Origin: Rhodococcus wratislaviensis
Lineage (GTDB): Bacteria > Actinomycetota > Actinomycetes > Mycobacteriales > Mycobacteriaceae
Assembly: GCF_900455735.1 (NCBI RefSeq)
Contig: NZ_UAUI01000011.1
Location: forward strand, 496,001-560,000
Direction: 5' to 3'
DNA length: 64,000 nt
Position numbers and translations under genes: made by a program
Part shown: positions 61,281-64,000 of the stretch, in pieces
How positions within the stretch are numbered: the first letter of the stretch is position 1
How the letters are laid out: each line of letters begins with the position of its first letter
The notes under the pieces: model-generated
What the model was told of the DNA's origin: nothing
Databases searched by the model: none
Seen by the model: the letters and a program-made list of their open reading frames with translations, nothing else

Positions 61281-62125
61281 GAGAGCACCACCGCCGCACG
61301 CAGTTCGGTCAACCACTCGTCCGTCACCGCGGCGAAGTCGTCGACCTCCTCCATCGGGTAGTGGCCGACACCCTCGAGCAGGGTGAACGTCGCACGTCCC
61401 GGCTGGGCGGCGTCGAGTGCCGACGCGGCCTGCTCGACGACTGCGGCATCGATCCAGGGGTCCTGCGCTCCGGCGACGAGCCTGATGGGGCAGGTGATGT
61501 CGGCGAGTCGGTCGCGCACGTCGTGCGTTCCCCACGCGATCAGGTCGGAGGACGAGATCTCCGGGTCCTCACGTTTGTGCATGGTGGCGATCAGCTGCGC
61601 CGTGGGCTCGGGCACGGTGTCTCCGATCGAGGCGAGCGTGCCCAGGTACGTGCGGTCGGAGCGGCTGGGTCCGGCGACGTCCTCGAGTTCGCGGCGCAGC
61701 CCAGCCACGTTGACGCGGCCGGGACCGGCCTCCGCTGCCATCGCGATCGCTCCGGCCAGCGGCCTCGACGACCTCGTGGCGAGCTCGAGTGTCAGCTTGC
61801 CTCCGATGGAACATCCCATGACGAAGGGACGTTCGACGGCGAGTGCGTCGAGTACCTTCCAGAGCCAGTCGCCGAACGTGACGATGCTGGTGACGGGCCC
61901 GTCGACCGCGGGCTCGGAACGTCCGTGCCCCGGAAGGTCGGGGACGATCACCCGGTAGCCGCGGTCTGCCAGTTCGGACGCGACGTGCCGCCACTGGACT
62001 CCGCTCTGGCCCGCGGTGTGCAGGCACAGCACGGTGGGCACGTCGGTGTCCGGGTGATTGTCGGGGGTGATGATCTCGACGAAGCCGAGCGCTCCGTCGA
62101 TCTCCAGGTATCGGGCCTCGATCAT
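61277..62125 (-). CDS. Alpha/beta hydrolase
   Basis: 282 residues from the ATG at 62,125, with GGAGG upstream. VLCLHTAGQSGVQWRHVASE is the first oxyanion strand, RVIVPDLPGHGRSEP the next, and the nucleophile elbow is MGCSIGGKL, with Ser intact. The catalytic acid lies in AGAQDPWID and His in GVGHYPMEEV. It could hydrolyse an ester, a C-C bond of a cleavage product, or a thioester. It is translationally coupled on both sides (4-base overlaps with the hotdog-SCP2 gene and the CoA ligase gene), so it belongs to the CoA-ester operon. Confidence 0.85.
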   Translation of the reverse strand: MIEARYLEIDGALGFVEIITPDNHPDTDVPTVLCLHTAGQSGVQWRHVASELADRGYRVIVPDLPGHGRSEPAVDGPVTSIVTFGDWLWKVLDALAVERPFVMGCSIGGKLTLELATRSSRPLAGAIAMAAEAGPGRVNVAGLRRELEDVAGPSRSDRTYLGTLASIGDTVPEPTAQLIATMHKREDPEISSSDLIAWGTHDVRDRLADITCPIRLVAGAQDPWIDAAVVEQAASALDAAQPGRATFTLLEGVGHYPMEEVDDFAAVTDEWLTELRAAVVLS

Positions 62126-62925
62126 GGCCGGGCCTCCCTTCCGCACGTGAGTGGCAAAGTGTGCCCCGGCACGCTTTGCCACTCACGTGCGGCGCTGCGG
62201 GCGTGGGCGATGATGATGTCGAGCGGTTTGGTGAGTCGCAGGTATTCGTACCCGTCACCGCTGGAGGAGAATTCGCCCCGGATGGCGCGGCGCAGAAAGT
62301 CGTTCCGTTCGGCGAACACCAGGTCGACCCAGGTGACAGCCGGAGCGATGAGCGTGAACGTGGCCCCACCCGGGACCCGGCGGGCGACGTCGATGATATT
62401 TCCGCGATAGATCCGTAGGTGCAGTTCGCGGGCCCGGCCCGAGGAGTCGGTGCAACGCAGGCCCACGGTGCCGTCCCACGACGACAGTGAGGACGCGAAG
62501 GCTGTATCGGTGGAGAGGGGTTCGCGGAGACGCTCTCCCCAGGCCGGAGTGCAGAAGTCGACAGCGGGATCGAATCGGACGTCGGACGGTTCGGGCGAAC
62601 TCCACGTCTCGATTCCCTGTTCACGTACCGAACCGCCGTCGTCGACGAGCCGCACGTGGCGATCGAACACGGCTCCGTCCTTCGATTGTTCGACACGCGT
62701 GACGACGGACTCGACATGGACGACATCGTCACCTGTCACCGCGGACTGCGAATTCCATTGCAGCCCGGTACGTGTGGCACCGTACGTCGCCGGCGGCGCG
62801 AGTATTCCTGCCGCGACGATCCCCGTCAGCGATGCGTCCGGCAGGGACAGTCCGAGTTCGGAGACGCGCCGGGCGTCGCTCACAGTGCGATCGCCGACAG
62901 CGATGCTCATGGTGAGTGTGCTCAT
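62122..62925 (-). CDS. Hotdog (MaoC-like) protein with C-terminal SCP2-like domain
   Basis: 267 residues from the ATG at 62,925 (62,910 is possible). The first ~150 residues resemble a hotdog/MaoC or thioesterase fold (ILAPPATYGATRTGLQWNS, DDVVHVESVVTRVEQSKDG). The last ~90 look like an SCP2 sterol-carrier domain (FTLIAPAVTWVDLVFAERND, RRAIRGEFSSSGDGYEYLRL). Hotdog-SCP2 fusions handle hydrophobic acyl-CoA chains. Its C-terminal ~20 residues are encoded by a palindromic repeat (62,141-62,192). Start and stop overlap the dehydrogenase and hydrolase genes by four bases each. Confidence 0.6.
   Translation of the reverse strand: MSTLTMSIAVGDRTVSDARRVSELGLSLPDASLTGIVAAGILAPPATYGATRTGLQWNSQSAVTGDDVVHVESVVTRVEQSKDGAVFDRHVRLVDDGGSVREQGIETWSSPEPSDVRFDPAVDFCTPAWGERLREPLSTDTAFASSLSSWDGTVGLRCTDSSGRARELHLRIYRGNIIDVARRVPGGATFTLIAPAVTWVDLVFAERNDFLRRAIRGEFSSSGDGYEYLRLTKPLDIIIAHARSAAREWQSVPGHTLPLTCGREARP
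62141..62192. repeat. Palindromic repeat, copy 3, inside a coding sequence
   Basis: CCGCACGTGAGTGGCAAAG (62,141-62,159) and its complement (62,174-62,192), with an inner stem GTGCC-CC-GGCAC (62,161-62,172), so the whole stem is about 25 bp with one G-T pair. It shares the GTGAGTGGCAAAG core with the copies near 4,160 and 41,141. Here it lies in the last codons of the hotdog-SCP2 gene. Confidence 0.75.
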
Positions 62926-64000
62926 TCTGCAGTCCTTCCCAGCAGTTCGTCGGAGATGATCCGCATCTGGATCTCGCTGGTGCCCTCGAAGATCTTCGTG
63001 AGCCGCGCATCCCGCCAATGCCGTTCCACCTGGAAATCTGTGGTGTACCCGGCGCCGCCGTGAATCTGCACCGCCTCACTGGTCACCCGTTCGGCCATCT
63101 CCGTGGCCACCAGCTTGCACATCGACGCCTCCAGCGAACACCGCCGGCCGGTGTCGATATCCGTCGCGACCGAATACATCAACTGCCGGGCGGCCTCGAT
63201 GTCGGCGGCCATCTTCGCCACTTTGAACCGCAGATGCTGGAAATCGGCCAACTCGTGCCCGAACTGACGGCGGGTATGCAGGTACGCGATCGAATCCTCC
63301 AAGGCGCCCCGGGCCAGACCGATCGCCCGGGCCGCGGTATGCGCCCGCCCCACCTCGAGACCGGACACCGCCAGGTAGAAGCCCTTGCCCTCCTCCCCGA
63401 GCATCGACGTGGCCGGCACCCGGAAACCGTCGAACGAGAGCTCCCACGTGCTCCACCCGAAATACCCGATCTTGCGGATCTTCGTCCCGCTGATCCCCTC
63501 GGGGAAACCACCGCGGTCCTTCTCGATCAGGAACGCGCTGATCCCGCGGTGCGGCTTCGCCGGATCCTTGTTCGGATCGGTGCGGGCGAACAGCACCAGG
63601 TAATCGGCCTCGTCGGCGTACGTGCACCACATCTTCGTGCCGCTGATCACCCAGTCGTCACCGTCCCGGGTCGCGCGGCAGGAGATGTTCGCGACGTCCG
63701 ATCCGGCCTCGGCCTCCGACAGGGCGTACGCGCCGAGGTACTCGCCGCGGGCGACCTTCGGCAGCAACGCCGCCTCCTGCTCCGGGGTGAACCCGCCGCC
63801 CATCCCGTTACCGCGGGCCAGCAGTCCCGACACACTCATCCACGCCCGCGACAACTCCTCCGCGACCAGGCAGTACTCGAACACACCGAGACCGAGACCG
63901 CCGTGCTCCTCCGGGATCATGATCCCGAAGAAGCCGACCTCGGCCATCGCCTTCTTCAGCGTGTCGGGAATGGTGCCCTGCACCGGGTCGAGTTCGTTCG
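62922..64000 (-). CDS. Acyl-CoA dehydrogenase (partial, continues past the window end)
   Basis: Frame open to base 64,000; 358 codons visible, with about 35-40 N-terminal residues missing (reading begins NELDPVQGTIPDTLKK). Motifs: PEEHGGLGLG, YALSEAEAGSDVANISCRA (FAD loop), WVISGTKMWCTYADEADYLV, and near the end AVQIHGGAGYTTDFQVERHW with KIFEGTSEIQMRI. The catalytic base is probably the Glu in FEGTSEIQ. It oxidises an acyl-CoA to the 2-enoyl-CoA with an electron-transfer flavoprotein. It is the first visible gene of the operon, overlapping the hotdog-SCP2 gene by four bases. Confidence 0.88.
   Translation of the reverse strand, partial: NELDPVQGTIPDTLKKAMAEVGFFGIMIPEEHGGLGLGVFEYCLVAEELSRAWMSVSGLLARGNGMGGGFTPEQEAALLPKVARGEYLGAYALSEAEAGSDVANISCRATRDGDDWVISGTKMWCTYADEADYLVLFARTDPNKDPAKPHRGISAFLIEKDRGGFPEGISGTKIRKIGYFGWSTWELSFDGFRVPATSMLGEEGKGFYLAVSGLEVGRAHTAARAIGLARGALEDSIAYLHTRRQFGHELADFQHLRFKVAKMAADIEAARQLMYSVATDIDTGRRCSLEASMCKLVATEMAERVTSEAVQIHGGAGYTTDFQVERHWRDARLTKIFEGTSEIQMRIISDELLGRTAE

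Overview
The window is high-GC actinobacterial DNA. The gene families point to a large-genome soil Rhodococcus of the R. jostii / R. opacus type: several IclR, Lrp, PadR, AraC and AcoR-type regulators, mycofactocin-type dehydrogenases, F420/LLM oxidoreductases, a KstD/KshA/Hsa-like set, a two-component phenol hydroxylase with catechol 1,2-dioxygenase, and a DUF222/HNH (13E12-type) protein. The species is inferred from gene content only. I found no rRNA, tRNA, CRISPR array, insertion sequence or prophage.

Layout. (1) 1-3,009: a cobalamin riboswitch followed by a substrate-binding lipoprotein, permease and ATPase, closed by a perfect palindrome shared with a convergent glucose/sorbosone dehydrogenase-like lipoprotein. 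(2) 4.2-10.7 kb: ASCH protein, arylamine N-acetyltransferase, then an IclR regulator with an MFS transporter, an amino-acid permease and a Gfo/Idh/MocA oxidoreductase. Two matching GTTCG-N5-CGAAC sites lie among these. (3) 10.7-13.4 kb: Tat-exported phospholipase C and a TauD-type dioxygenase. The latter is preceded by an unannotated 24-codon leader rich in cysteine codons, which looks like a cysteine-responsive attenuator. (4) 13.4-27.6 kb: a ring-degradation cluster with two mycofactocin-type SDRs, another SDR, a SnoaL-like protein, KstD, HsaB-, HsaA- and HsaC-like proteins, KshA, a Baeyer-Villiger monooxygenase, an HSL-type hydrolase, and PadR and IclR regulators. Together these could run a 9,10-seco-type route on a steroid-like compound. 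(5) 27.7-35.3 kb: RsiV-like lipoprotein, a one-and-a-half-module NRPS (C-A-T-C) and two LLM oxidoreductases. (6) 35.4-39.9 kb: NDMA/mycofactocin-type alcohol dehydrogenase and aldehyde dehydrogenase under an AcoR/MimR-like activator, with the same TGTCC-N7-GGACA palindrome before both transcription units.

(7) 39.9-47 kb: secreted lipase, MFS transporter plus M20 amidohydrolase opposite a two-domain Lrp regulator, then small housekeeping-like genes (DinB, methyltransferase, DksA-like, ANTAR-like). (8) 47.3-50.1 kb: a ferredoxin / ferredoxin reductase / P450 operon. (9) 50.1-53.1 kb: a less ordered stretch with an N-terminally truncated LLM protein and a DUF222/HNH protein. (10) 53.2-58.3 kb: AraC regulator divergent from phenol hydroxylase (reductase, oxygenase), catechol 1,2-dioxygenase and an alpha/beta-hydrolase-fold protein lacking its nucleophile serine. 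(11) 58.3-64 kb: a minus-strand, translationally coupled CoA-ester operon: acyl-CoA dehydrogenase (cut by the window end), hotdog-SCP2 protein, hydrolase, acyl-CoA synthetase, thiolase.

A palindromic repeat with core GTGAGTGGC...GCCACTCAC occurs three times (near 4.17, 41.16 and 62.17 kb). The third copy forms the end of a coding sequence. Starts were chosen by ribosome-binding sites and family N-termini. All functions are read from motifs, without database searches.
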